Counted from the stretch's first letter, positions 1 through 8,487 are shown. The stretch: DNA of 15,138 nucleotides from an uncultured Erysipelotrichaceae bacterium (GCA_902795755.1 CADBMO010000003.1:1-15138), one strand, 5' to 3'. Notes: a model not told the origin generated them from the sequence alone. Program-made: numbers and translations.

Positions 1-1
1 A

Positions 2-751
2 TTTGGATTAGTATTTGGATCGTTTTATAACGTTATAGGCTATAGATTACCCAAAAAGGAATCTATAGCTTTTCCAGGTTCACACTGCCCAAATTGTAAT
101 CATAAATTAAAATTTTATGAGAATATTCCTATTTTGTCATATTTGTTCTTATTTGGTAAATGTAAAAAATGCAAAAAAAGAATTTCTATTATATATCCAA
201 TATTTGAACTTATAACAGGCATTCTTTTCTTACTATGTTATTTAGTCTTTGGTTTTTCGTTTGAGTTTTTTGAATCTCTAATAATTATATCAGTATTAAT
301 TATTGTTAGTATAAGTGATTTAAGATATTATATTATATTAGATGAAGTGTTATTAATAGGTTCTATTTTATTAATATTAGTTAGAGTAATAAGTGTATTT
401 ATATTAAATAGTTCTTTTGTGCATATTGTTTTAATACCTATTTTACACGGAATTGGATCATTTGCATTATTATATTTAATTAAAGTATTAGGTGATTTTT
501 TATTTAAAAAGGAAAGCTTAGGTGGGGGAGATATAAAGCTTTTGGCTTTTATTGGTTTATCAGTAGGATTTGATATGTCTATCATTGCAATATTTATATC
601 TTCATTTATTGCGCTTCCTATGGCAATGATTAACCTTGCAAAAAAAGATAGCAATATTATACCTTATGGCCCATTTTTAGCCATATCTTGTATAATTATT
701 CTTCTAGGTAAAATAGATTTAAATTCAGTAATAAATTTTTTAACAAAATAA
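2..751 (+). CDS. pilD: Prepilin peptidase, type IV (5'-truncated by window edge)
   Basis: Membrane aspartyl protease that removes the leader of type IV prepilins and N-methylates the new N-terminus. The frame is open from base 2 and the first visible codons already read a family signature (GSFYNVIGYRLP), so the gene begins left of the window, probably by only about ten residues. An apparent TTG start at 134 is internal. Visible: two zinc-type cysteine pairs (CPNC at fragment residues 29-32, CKKC at 54-57), the NIP..SY block between them, the first catalytic Asp region (SDLRYYIILD), and the second motif LGGGDIKLL (GxGD). The remainder is hydrophobic and polytopic. A bidirectional hairpin follows the stop. 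It probably processes the two prepilins encoded at 2208-3670. The family assignment is firm; whether the system serves pili, competence or secretion is not shown. Confidence 0.93.
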   Translation, partial: FGLVFGSFYNVIGYRLPKKESIAFPGSHCPNCNHKLKFYENIPILSYLFLFGKCKKCKKRISIIYPIFELITGILFLLCYLVFGFSFEFFESLIIISVLIIVSISDLRYYIILDEVLLIGSILLILVRVISVFILNSSFVHIVLIPILHGIGSFALLYLIKVLGDFLFKKESLGGGDIKLLAFIGLSVGFDMSIIAIFISSFIALPMAMINLAKKDSNIIPYGPFLAISCIIILLGKIDLNSVINFLTK

Positions 752-754
752 AAA

Positions 755-776
755 CTTGGTTAACACCAAGCTTTTT
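755..776. terminator. Bidirectional terminator between pilD and the pilus ATPase gene
   Basis: CTTGGT (755-760) pairs with ACCAAG (765-770) around a TAAC loop. A T-run follows on the + strand (772-776), and on the - strand the complement of the A-run at 751-754 gives a second T-run. It lies between two convergent stop codons, three bases after pilD and four bases after the ATPase gene. The stem is short, only 6 bp. Confidence 0.7.
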
Positions 777-2088
777 ATATTTCTAACATTTCTTCATCCT
801 CGCCTGAAACACTTGTTTGAGTAGGTGTAGGAGTAGGTGTAGTTTGTGTTGGCAATTGTGTATTTACTGACGCTTGTTCTACCTGCATAATTATTGCAGC
901 ATCTTCATCATCTAACTCAACTAACCTTAATACTTCTTCTATAGATGTTTTATTTTCAATTACTTTTTGTAAACCATCTTGTAAAAGTGTTTTAGTATCA
1001 CCGGAATATACTAATTTTCTTAAATCATCCTTTGCCATACCATTTGAAATAGCATCTCTTATTTCTTGTGTGATAAGAAGTACCTCGTGAAGAGCAATTC
1101 TACCTTTATATCCAGCAACACACTCATCACATCCTTCAGAATATGCAAGTTCTTCAATATCGATACCCAAATTCTTTTTTACAATTTTTTTCTCATAATC
1201 AATTGCAGGCCTTTTTTTCATACACTTAGGGCATAGTCTTCTAGCAAGTTTTTGTGATATAACACCATTTAACGAACTTGCTAGCAAATATCTTTCAACG
1301 TCCATATCGGTTAAACGTTCAATTGTATTTAAAGCATTATTAGTATGTAATGTAGATAATACTAAGTGTCCTGTAATAGATGCTCTAACTGCTATTTTTG
1401 CGGTTTCTGTATCACGAATCTCACCAATCATTATTATATCAGGGTCTTGACGTAATATTGAACGTAAAACGTTAGCAAAAGTAAGACCAATTTCACTATT
1501 AACTTGTATTTGGTTAATTCCATCTATACTCATTTCAACCGGGTCTTCAACGGTAACTAAATTTACTTCTGATGTATTTAATCTTTGTAAAATAGAATAA
1601 ACAGTAGTAGATTTACCAGAACCAGTTGCACCAGTAACAAGAATTATACCATTTGGTTCTTTTATTAATTCTTTAACTTTAACTAAATTAGATTCGGTAA
1701 ATCCTAAGTTTTCAATACCTTCAGAACTAGAAGAATAATCTAAAATACGGATAACTATTTTTTCTCCTTCATTAGTAGGTAATGAAGATACACGCATGTC
1801 TAAGTTAACATCTTTAATAACTGTTTTAATTGCGCCATCTTGTGGTAATCTTGATTCTGTTATATCCATTCCAGAAAGTATTTTTAATCTTGCAACTAAG
1901 TTTTTCTTAACACTATCTGGAACAACAAGATAATCTACGAGTATACCATCTATTCTAAATCTAACTTTCATATTAGTTTCAATAGGGTCAAAGTGAATAT
2001 CACTAGCACCACTTTCAGCTGCGTTATATATTATTTCATTTACAACGTCAGTTATAGGCATTTTAGTAAAATCAAATTGTTTTAACAT
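775..2088 (-). CDS. pilB: Type IV pilus / type II secretion assembly ATPase (PilB/GspE family)
   Basis: Cytoplasmic hexameric ATPase that powers pilin polymerisation. Walker A is GATGSGKST (153-161), the Asp-box region is VTVEDPVE (178-185), Walker B DPDIIMIGEIRD (215-226) and the His box GHLVLSTLHTN (240-250). Two cysteine pairs, C286/C289 and C320/C323, form the zinc-binding C-terminal module of PilB/GspE. At 437 residues it is short for PilB: the protein starts almost directly at the N2 domain (SGASDIHFDP) and lacks the N1 domain that docks on the platform complex. After about residue 391 there is an unusual acidic and Thr/Pro tail containing TPTPTPT and ending in Glu/Asp. Upstream of the ATG the - strand reads AAGGGAAG about ten bases away, a modest ribosome binding site. 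It is divergent from the prepilin genes. PilB and ComGA are both possible names. Confidence 0.93.
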   Translation of the reverse strand: MLKQFDFTKMPITDVVNEIIYNAAESGASDIHFDPIETNMKVRFRIDGILVDYLVVPDSVKKNLVARLKILSGMDITESRLPQDGAIKTVIKDVNLDMRVSSLPTNEGEKIVIRILDYSSSSEGIENLGFTESNLVKVKELIKEPNGIILVTGATGSGKSTTVYSILQRLNTSEVNLVTVEDPVEMSIDGINQIQVNSEIGLTFANVLRSILRQDPDIIMIGEIRDTETAKIAVRASITGHLVLSTLHTNNALNTIERLTDMDVERYLLASSLNGVISQKLARRLCPKCMKKRPAIDYEKKIVKKNLGIDIEELAYSEGCDECVAGYKGRIALHEVLLITQEIRDAISNGMAKDDLRKLVYSGDTKTLLQDGLQKVIENKTSIEEVLRLVELDDEDAAIIMQVEQASVNTQLPTQTTPTPTPTQTSVSGEDEEMLEI

Positions 2089-2149
2089 ATAACATCATCT
2101 TCCCTTGTTTATTCTTTTACTATCTTATACTAGATTTTATTATAAATAT

Positions 2150-2178
2150 ATTATATAATAATAATGTTAAGATATCAA
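2150..2178 (-). promoter_or_regulatory. Sigma-A type promoter for the pilus ATPase gene
   Basis: On the - strand TTGATA (2178-2173) is followed by an exact 17-base spacer and TATAAT (2155-2150), giving a leader of roughly 55 bases before the ATG at 2088. A + strand TATAAT at 2154-2159 overlaps this -10 and could serve the prepilin genes, but its -35 (TAGATT at 2131) is poor. The two pilus transcription units may therefore share one control region. Confidence 0.6.
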
Positions 2179-2207
2179 GGGTGTTTTAAAAAAAAGAGGT
2201 TGATGAT

Positions 2208-3323
2208 ATGAAAAAAAATAAAAATAAAGGATATTTTATAATGGAAACTATTATTGTAATTTCATTAGTTGCAACAATAATGGCTTACGTTTATCCTAAT
2301 ATAAATGCTGTATATGAAAATTATAAATATCAAGCTACTTTATATGATCAAACAGAAGACGTACACTTATTAAATACAATATATCAAAAAAAGAAAGAAT
2401 TATTTACTGAAAAAACAACTAAAGATGAAATAAATATTCCTAAGTTAGATGACGATAATCCTAGTAGTGTTGATTCAAAACGTATTACAATTGATAATAT
2501 AATTATAGATTGGTTTATTATTGGATATGTAGATACGAAAAAAATTAAAGTTGGTGGAAAATATGATCCGGATTTTAATAGGTATGTTTCTAGATTACAT
2601 AGACAAATATTTGATAATACATCAAACAGATTAGTTGCTAGAATTATAAGGAAAGATCATAATACAAAGAAAGTGACATATACCTCTATAAAAATAGTTG
2701 GAAATACATTACCTGAAGGTTATGAACAAGTAAGATATGTAGAATCCAAAGGAACAACTTACGTTGATACTAAAATACCAGATAATGGGTGGCATGCAGT
2801 ATTTGAATACGAATTTACTGAAACCAAGGATGATACTTGGATACAAATAATGGGAACACATTTAGATAACGTAACGACTCATGGTCGTTCGTATATAGCA
2901 CGTACAAACAATTTTAATAATTATAATAATAAAATTGAACTAGCATCGCAAAATTTTGCATTATATTCAGATGAATCATTTACTACTAATAAAAAAATAA
3001 CTATTGATGCATCAACATTTTCTAAAAAATTGAATTTTAATCAGTGTAAAAATTGTGAACAAGTTGATTTTGAAGATGCTGATACATTCAGTGGATGGAA
3101 TATACCAATATTTGGTGTTGATATAGGAAACTCAACTAAACACGCTGTGGTGACATCACCTGGTAGACTATACTATGCAATATTTTATGATGCAAATGGT
3201 AAAGCAATAAAAAGCTTTGTTCCGATTAAAGATAAACTTGGTCAATGCGCTCTTTATGATTTAATAAATGGTGGTGAACCATATTATGGTGAGGGGGAAG
3301 AGTTAACATGTTCAAGCGAATAA
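2208..3323 (+). CDS. Type IV prepilin-like protein with C-terminal LamG-like domain
   Basis: A secreted pilin or pseudopilin, probably minor. The leader is basic and ends at G8; the mature protein would start at Y9 with Glu at position +5 (E13), followed by a hydrophobic helix to about residue 29: a classical class III signal. Residues 30-165 are a polar stalk-like region. From about residue 168 the sequence reads LPEGYEQVRYVESKG, then TTYVDTKIP, and later RLYYAIFYDANGKAIKSFVP and ALYDLINGGEPYY. This pattern, as I recall it, is that of the LamG-like (concanavalin A/jellyroll) domain in many surface and phage-tail proteins of gut Bacillota. A CxxC (C280/C283), C347 and C368 may form disulphides. 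The ribosome binding site AGAGGT lies 7 bases before ATG. The size (371 residues) and C-terminal domain suggest a tip adhesin; ligand unknown. It overlaps the next prepilin gene by 16 bases. Confidence 0.85.
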   Translation: MKKNKNKGYFIMETIIVISLVATIMAYVYPNINAVYENYKYQATLYDQTEDVHLLNTIYQKKKELFTEKTTKDEINIPKLDDDNPSSVDSKRITIDNIIIDWFIIGYVDTKKIKVGGKYDPDFNRYVSRLHRQIFDNTSNRLVARIIRKDHNTKKVTYTSIKIVGNTLPEGYEQVRYVESKGTTYVDTKIPDNGWHAVFEYEFTETKDDTWIQIMGTHLDNVTTHGRSYIARTNNFNNYNNKIELASQNFALYSDESFTTNKKITIDASTFSKKLNFNQCKNCEQVDFEDADTFSGWNIPIFGVDIGNSTKHAVVTSPGRLYYAIFYDANGKAIKSFVPIKDKLGQCALYDLINGGEPYYGEGEELTCSSE

Positions 3324-3670
3324 AGAATAATCAAAAAGGTGTAACTTTAGTAGAATTAATAGTTTCTTTTATGCTAGTTTCAGTAACTGTTATATATTTT
3401 ATGCAAATAATGATAGTCGTAAGAAGAATATATAAAAAATCGCAAAACGACACAGAATTATTTGTAAATAGAACATATGCAATAAAAATATTTGAAGCTT
3501 GCATGAAAGAGCATAATGATTATTTGGATTGTAGTAATAAATTTGGTATTGAATATACGATTATTCAAGAAAAAGATCCCATCAAAGTTAATGGGCTATC
3601 TGGCCCCGAACTTTCTTTAACCAAGTATGAATTTAAAAACAATAAAGATACATTTTATATATATCGATAA
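3308..3670 (+). CDS. Small type IV prepilin-like protein
   Basis: A 120-residue prepilin. The basic leader ends in KG (G11) followed by VTLVELIVSF; Glu16 is +5 of the mature protein, and the hydrophobic helix runs to about residue 38. The body is short and polar, with two cysteines (C65, C75). The start lies inside the end of the larger prepilin gene in another frame, with AGGGGGAAG seven bases upstream, so the two are probably translationally coupled and made together. VTLVELIVSF is closest to ComGD/ComGF- or GspI/J-like minor pseudopilins, but the length does not settle which. The stop codon directly abuts the stop of the convergent YlbJ-like gene, with no base between them. Confidence 0.85.
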   Translation: MFKRIKNNQKGVTLVELIVSFMLVSVTVIYFMQIMIVVRRIYKKSQNDTELFVNRTYAIKIFEACMKEHNDYLDCSNKFGIEYTIIQEKDPIKVNGLSGPELSLTKYEFKNNKDTFYIYR

Positions 3671-4540
3671 TTATAATATTCTAAAGATAAGATACTTTAA
3701 GTAGCTTATCTTTTTATTATTAATTAATGATAAGTTTTGCATATGAATGCATATTCCTCCGAAATTTAATGCAAAGTAACATATTAAAATTTTTAATTCA
3801 TTATCTATATTTAAATATTTTATATTTATAATACCACTTGTTATTTCTAGAATTATTTTAATTATTGTACTAAATAATTTTTTAGAATCAAATAAACTTA
3901 TTAATAGAGAAGATATAATGTTAAAAATAATAATTATAATAAAAATAGTAATTAATGAGTTAGATACGGTATTAATTGAATTATATACACTACTAATAAA
4001 ACTATCTTTTTTATAAATTTTTATATTGTTAATATTTTTAAAATATTTTCTATTAATAAATAATTTAATTGCTGATGACAAATATAAAAGTGATAATAAC
4101 AAATAACCCACTTTAATATTATTAAATATATATATTCCGACCGTACTTATTATAAATAAGGGATTAATAAACGTGGTTGTTCCAAGTAGTATTTCTGCTT
4201 GTTTTTCATTTATAATATCTTTATCTAAATAATCTTTTATTAATACTGCATTTGTAGGGGATGCACATATCATAGATGTTATATATAAAGTAGTTAAATC
4301 ATCATTAAAATTAAATAGTTTATTAAAAATATATTTAATACTTTTAGGTATTATTTTTTTTAAATCATTTAATATTAATAATTTAGAAAAAAACATTGTT
4401 GTTACCATTGATGGAAATATATAATAAAAAAATAGTTTTGACGTAGCAATGACATTTTTAATAATGTACTTAGAATTTATAAACAAAAGTATCTCTATAA
4501 ATAATAAAATATATAATACAATATTATGTTTTTTAATCAT
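3671..4540 (-). CDS. ylbJ: YlbJ-like sporulation integral membrane protein
   Basis: Polytopic membrane protein of 289 residues, shorter than the roughly 400 of Bacillus YlbJ. Family-like landmarks are FPS (42-44) in the first conserved hydrophobic block, SPTNA (94-98) where YlbJ has a Gly/Pro/Ser motif, FINPLFI (124-130), EITSG (232-236) and NFGG (259-262). About seven to eight hydrophobic segments alternate with short Lys/Asn-rich loops. YlbJ belongs to the nucleoside-recognition/Gate family and is a sigma-E-controlled protein needed for normal spores in Bacillus; its transport role is not established. The start ATG has no recognisable ribosome binding site (AAATTAAATT precedes it), so the start is less certain. 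It stands alone between convergent prepilin genes and divergent mutS. The shortened length and altered motif could mean a divergent paralogue. Confidence 0.72.
   Translation of the reverse strand: MIKKHNIVLYILLFIEILLFINSKYIIKNVIATSKLFFYYIFPSMVTTMFFSKLLILNDLKKIIPKSIKYIFNKLFNFNDDLTTLYITSMICASPTNAVLIKDYLDKDIINEKQAEILLGTTTFINPLFIISTVGIYIFNNIKVGYLLLSLLYLSSAIKLFINRKYFKNINNIKIYKKDSFISSVYNSINTVSNSLITIFIIIIIFNIISSLLISLFDSKKLFSTIIKIILEITSGIINIKYLNIDNELKILICYFALNFGGICIHMQNLSLINNKKISYLKYLIFRIL
3683..3715 (+). terminator. Terminator of the prepilin genes, inside the end of the convergent gene
   Basis: AAAGATAAG (3683-3691) pairs with CTTATCTTT (3705-3713), and TACT (3693-3696) pairs with AGTA (3700-3703) around a three-base loop, with one mismatch between stems. 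The T-run is 3711-3715. The hairpin also encodes part of the last residues of the YlbJ-like gene on the - strand. Confidence 0.8.
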
Positions 4541-4629
4541 AATTTAATTTATTAATATTTTTGTTATTTTATTACTTCATTAATAGATTTTTTATATATT
4601 TTATTATATAATAAATAAAGGTGATACAT

Positions 4630-7179
4630 ATGAAACGTAGTGAAGTAGATAGAAATAAACTTTCTCCTATGATGAAACAGTATATGGAAACAAAAGACAA
4701 TTATGAAGATGTAATATTGTTTTATAGATTGGGTGATTTTTATGAAATGTTTTTTGATGATGCACTAAAAGTATCACATGAACTAGAGTTAACATTAACG
4801 GGTAAAAACGCAGGGCTTGATGAAAGGGTTCCAATGTGTGGTGTACCTCATCATGCTGCTAATATATATTTAGAAAAGCTTATTGAAAAAGGATATAAAG
4901 TTGCTATATGTGAGCAGGTAGAAGATCCTAAAACTGCTAAAGGAATAGTAAAAAGAGAAGTTACTAGAATTGTTAGTAAAGGTACCATTATGAATGATGA
5001 GGCACTTGATGCTAATGATAATAATTATATTGGCGCAATCAAAGATTTAAAGCATTGTTTTTCTCTTAGTTACGCAGATTTATCAACGGGAGAGATTAAC
5101 GTTATTTTAGTGCCAATGGATTTAAACATGATTATTAATGAAATTGTAAATAATGACATTACAGAATTAATCGTTAATGATGCTATTGATACTAGAATAG
5201 TTAGTGTTTTAAAAAACCAATATGATGTAAGCATATCAAGGTCATCTGCTGACTCTGAAATTAAAGAATATAAACACTTATATGAAGATATTAAAGATGT
5301 AAGATTAATATCTTCAATATGCGTATTATTAAACTATCTAAATGATACACAAAAGCGTAGTTTAAACCATTTACAAAAGGTTAGGGTAAGAGATTATAAA
5401 ACCTATTTGAAAATGGATATACATACTAAACGTAACTTAGAGTTAACAGAGTCTTTAAGATTAAAAGAAAGAACATATTCACTTTTATGGTTACTAGATA
5501 AAACTAAAACAGCATTTGGATCACGTATGTTAAAACAAATGATAGAGAATCCTCTTGTTGATAAAAAAGATATTGAAAAAAGATATGATATGGTAACTAA
5601 GTTGTTAGAACAATTTTTATTAAAAGATGAACTAAGGGATTTATTAAACGAGATATATGACTTAGAAAGATTATGTGGTAAGATTTCTTTTGGTTCGTGT
5701 AATGCAAAAGATATGCTTCAGTTAAAACAATCAGTTAAGGTATTACCTAGAATAAAAGAAATAGTAAAAGAATTAAATTTTGATTTATTAGTAGATGATT
5801 TTAAAGATTTATATGAGTACTTAGATAAAAGTATTTATGATAATCCGCCAATTGGTTTAAAAGAAGGGTATTTAATTAAAGAAGGCTTTAATAAGGAGTT
5901 AGATGAGCTAAAGGAACTTAGACGTGGTGGTAAAGATTTTGTTGCAAAACTAGAAGAAGAAGAACGAAATCGTACTGGTATTAAAAATTTGCGTGTTGGT
6001 TATAATCGTATATTTGGATATTATATAGAAGTATCAAAGGCTAATAGCAAACAAGTAAAAGAAGAATTTGGCTATGAAAGAAGACAAACTCTTGCAAACG
6101 CAGAAAGATTTATTACCCCTGAATTAAAAGAAAAAGAACAGATGATATTAGGTGCAGAAGAAAAGATTATTAATTTAGAATATGAATTATTTATGGGTAT
6201 AAGAGAGAAGGTTAAAGAAGTAATACCTTCTATACAGTTAACCGCCAAATCACTTGCAATTCTTGATGTTATGCAATCTTTTGCAATAGTTACAGAGGCT
6301 AATAATTATGTTAGACCAACACTTACTAATGACAAAAGTGTAAAAATTATAGATGGAAGACATCCGGTTGTTGAAAAGGTATTAGATAAAGAATTTGTCG
6401 CTAATGACATAATATTTAATAAAGGTTACACAATTCAATTGATTACAGGGCCTAATATGGCTGGTAAATCAACTTATATGAGGCAAATGGCCAACATAGT
6501 TATAATGGCTCAAATTGGATGTTTTGTCCCTTGTAAAGAAGCTGTACTTCCTGTATTTGATAAGATATTTACTAGAATTGGTGCATCTGATGATTTAGTG
6601 TCTGGTGAATCAACTTTTATGGTTGAGATGAAGGAAGCAAATAGAGCACTTGAATCAGCAACGGAAAAAAGTTTAATTCTTTTTGATGAATTAGGACGTG
6701 GTACCGCAACTTATGACGGAATGAGTCTTGCGCAAGCCATTATAGAATATATTCATGATAATATAAAAGCAATTACATTGTTTTCTACCCATTATCATGA
6801 ATTAACAGGATTAGCTGAATATAAAAAGCATATTAAAAATGTACATGTTACTGCATATGAAGAAAATGGGGAAATAACTTTCTTACATAAAATTGAAAAT
6901 GGTAGTGTTGATAAAAGTTATGGACTGCATGTTGCAAAACTTGCTAATTTACCAGATTCGCTTATAAAACGGGCAAACGAAATTTTATCTAGTTATGAAA
7001 ATAATCCTAAAAAGAAAGAAATAACTGAACAAATTAGTTTAAATTTAGAAGAAAGTAATTTAAATCCACCAAAATATGATATAATTAAAAAGAAGCTTGA
7101 TGAGATAAATCCACTTGAGATATCTCCTATGGAAGCTTTAAATATATTATATGATTTAAAAAATGAAATTGAAGAATAA
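4630..7179 (+). CDS. mutS: DNA mismatch repair protein MutS
   Basis: Dimeric ATPase that recognises mismatches in new DNA. At 849 residues it is full length. The mismatch-reading Phe-x-Glu is F37-Y38-E39 in GDFYEMFF. The clamp region (about 425-530) contains NLRVGYNRIFGYYIEVSK. ATPase motifs are GPNMAGKST (607-615), the STFMVEM block, Walker B LILFDE (682-687) with LGRGTATYDG, and STHYHEL (719-725). ATG 4630 is chosen because AAAGGTGAT (4617-4625) is its ribosome binding site; the in-frame GTG at 4621 is part of that site and would add three residues wrongly. It opens a probable operon with the 288-residue gene and nusB. MutL is usually next to MutS in Bacillota but is not in this window. A TATAAT (4607-4612) sits too close to the ribosome binding site to be a safe promoter call. 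Confidence 0.98.
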   Translation: MKRSEVDRNKLSPMMKQYMETKDNYEDVILFYRLGDFYEMFFDDALKVSHELELTLTGKNAGLDERVPMCGVPHHAANIYLEKLIEKGYKVAICEQVEDPKTAKGIVKREVTRIVSKGTIMNDEALDANDNNYIGAIKDLKHCFSLSYADLSTGEINVILVPMDLNMIINEIVNNDITELIVNDAIDTRIVSVLKNQYDVSISRSSADSEIKEYKHLYEDIKDVRLISSICVLLNYLNDTQKRSLNHLQKVRVRDYKTYLKMDIHTKRNLELTESLRLKERTYSLLWLLDKTKTAFGSRMLKQMIENPLVDKKDIEKRYDMVTKLLEQFLLKDELRDLLNEIYDLERLCGKISFGSCNAKDMLQLKQSVKVLPRIKEIVKELNFDLLVDDFKDLYEYLDKSIYDNPPIGLKEGYLIKEGFNKELDELKELRRGGKDFVAKLEEEERNRTGIKNLRVGYNRIFGYYIEVSKANSKQVKEEFGYERRQTLANAERFITPELKEKEQMILGAEEKIINLEYELFMGIREKVKEVIPSIQLTAKSLAILDVMQSFAIVTEANNYVRPTLTNDKSVKIIDGRHPVVEKVLDKEFVANDIIFNKGYTIQLITGPNMAGKSTYMRQMANIVIMAQIGCFVPCKEAVLPVFDKIFTRIGASDDLVSGESTFMVEMKEANRALESATEKSLILFDELGRGTATYDGMSLAQAIIEYIHDNIKAITLFSTHYHELTGLAEYKKHIKNVHVTAYEENGEITFLHKIENGSVDKSYGLHVAKLANLPDSLIKRANEILSSYENNPKKKEITEQISLNLEESNLNPPKYDIIKKKLDEINPLEISPMEALNILYDLKNEIEE

Positions 7180-7191
7180 AGAGGTGATAAT

Positions 7192-8058
7192 ATGGAAGAT
7201 GATAACAGTATTAAAATTCCGATAAAGGATATTGTTGAAAACGCGGTAAATCAAAATAGATGTAATTATCCTGAAGATGAGTTTAACTTAATTAGAAAGT
7301 ATTTTATAGCATGTTTAAATCTTGGGTATTTAGTTCCTAAAGATTTGGTTGAAATGGTAAATAAGTATTGTTCTAAAATTAAGTATATAACTACTAATTT
7401 TAATGGAAACAATAAATTAGATTATTATGTAATTAATAATGGTACTTTATATTTAAATGGAATGTTAAAAGATAATAATTCAGATTTATATGAAATAAAT
7501 TATTATAAAGCTATGAGTGAAGTTATATTTAACGTTTCATCTAATCACGAAGCACTAGCTAACACACTTTGTGAAATGACTGCAGAAAAAGTATATAACA
7601 TGGACGTTAATGATTCTAGAATAATAATGCCTACAACAGCAAACGAAATGATTGAAGGTGTCCAAATACAATTAAGAGCAGGTTATAAAAACTATAATTT
7701 AGCAGTTAATTTATTAAAACAATTCTTTATCTGTAAAGGTATTAATGAAAACAAAGTAATTAGAGATATGTTCTTTGATGGTTATGATAAAGTAATTGGT
7801 GATTTCGTTAAGGATAATAACGATAAATTAGTATGTGATATTTTAGATAAAATTAATTTAATAATGATTAATAGAATAAGAACAAGGCAACCATTTAAAG
7901 GAGAAAAAGAACTAATTGATAAGTATCAAATAATTGTTAATAGTATGTTTGATAAAATCGATCAAAACTATTTAGCGTTTTGTGCATTAGTTACCACTGA
8001 TGAATTAAGAGAAAAATGTATGAAACAATTAGAATCCAAATTAGAAGCAGGTGAATAG
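7192..8058 (+). CDS. Unrecognised 288-residue protein between mutS and nusB
   Basis: I do not recognise a family with confidence. The protein is soluble-looking, helical and rich in Asn, Lys and Ile, with no signal peptide or membrane segment. It contains six cysteines (24, 41, 60, 127, 181, 215) early to mid-chain and two late ones (264, 276). A YYKAMSEVIFNV block (104-115) followed by LCEMTAEKVY (126-135) recalls the layout of zincin-type proteins in which a HExxH helix precedes a second E-rich helix, but the HExxH is absent, so any such relation would be to a catalytically dead fold. A ribosome binding site AGAGGTGAT sits just before ATG. The mutS stop is 12 bases upstream, and the gene ends one base before the nusB start, so it is almost certainly co-transcribed with both. 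It ends in TAG. Confidence 0.8.
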   Translation: MEDDNSIKIPIKDIVENAVNQNRCNYPEDEFNLIRKYFIACLNLGYLVPKDLVEMVNKYCSKIKYITTNFNGNNKLDYYVINNGTLYLNGMLKDNNSDLYEINYYKAMSEVIFNVSSNHEALANTLCEMTAEKVYNMDVNDSRIIMPTTANEMIEGVQIQLRAGYKNYNLAVNLLKQFFICKGINENKVIRDMFFDGYDKVIGDFVKDNNDKLVCDILDKINLIMINRIRTRQPFKGEKELIDKYQIIVNSMFDKIDQNYLAFCALVTTDELREKCMKQLESKLEAGE

Positions 8059-8059
8059 T

Positions 8060-8458
8060 ATGAACAGGAGCGAAGCTAGAAAAGTTATAATGACCATTTT
8101 ATATCAAGTATTTATGTTTGATAATAATAAGATCAATTATAATTTAGCAGATGTTTTTAATGAAAACTTAGAAATTGATAATGAATTTGTTAAATCAATA
8201 GTTAAAGGTGTACTTGATAAAAAAGATGAATTAACAAAAATTGCTAATGATAATCTAAATGATTGGAAATTAAATAGATTAGGTCTTCCTGATCAGGCAA
8301 TTATATTAATGGGTTTATATGAACTTTTATATACCGATACTCCTGATGTTGTAGCTATTAATGAGGCTGTAGAGCTTGCTAAAAACTATTCAGATGATAA
8401 AGTAAAAAATATGATAAATGGTGTACTTGATAAGGTATATCATGATAAAGAAGATTAA
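8060..8458 (+). CDS. nusB: Transcription antitermination factor NusB
   Basis: Small all-helical RNA-binding protein that, with NusE (ribosomal S10), binds boxA RNA and prevents early termination in rRNA operons. At 132 residues it is of normal length. Conserved blocks are RSEARKVIMTILYQ at the N-terminus, NDWKLNRLGLPDQAIILMGLYEL in the middle and VVAINEAVELAKNYS plus NGVLDKVY at the C-terminus. ATG 8060 is preferred over the in-frame GTG at 8051: AGGTGA (8049-8054) is the ribosome binding site with a five-base spacer, and the GTG lies inside it. The preceding gene stops at 8058. In many Bacillota nusB is followed by folD and xseA; here an opposing methyltransferase gene occupies that place. 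Confidence 0.95.
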   Translation: MNRSEARKVIMTILYQVFMFDNNKINYNLADVFNENLEIDNEFVKSIVKGVLDKKDELTKIANDNLNDWKLNRLGLPDQAIILMGLYELLYTDTPDVVAINEAVELAKNYSDDKVKNMINGVLDKVYHDKED

Positions 8459-8487
8459 AAACGTAAGATTAATTCTTACGTTTTTTT
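8459..8487. terminator. Strong bidirectional terminator between nusB and the methyltransferase gene
   Basis: A perfect 10-bp stem, AAACGTAAGA (8459-8468) with TCTTACGTTT (8474-8483), and a TTAAT loop, then a T-run to 8487. On the - strand the A-run at its left end gives a T-run too. It begins directly after the nusB stop and its loop contains the stop codon of the convergent methyltransferase gene. Confidence 0.9.

Noticed and set aside
328..654. Open frame of 108 codons on the - strand
   Set aside because: It lies wholly inside the prepilin peptidase gene on the other strand and has no family features.
3300..3330. Possible frameshift joining the two prepilin genes
   Set aside because: Each has its own prepilin leader and the second has its own ribosome binding site, so this is an ordinary gene overlap.
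4621..4629. GTG start for mutS
   Set aside because: The GTG is inside the ribosome binding site AAAGGTGAT that serves ATG 4630. The same reasoning rejects GTG 8051 for nusB.
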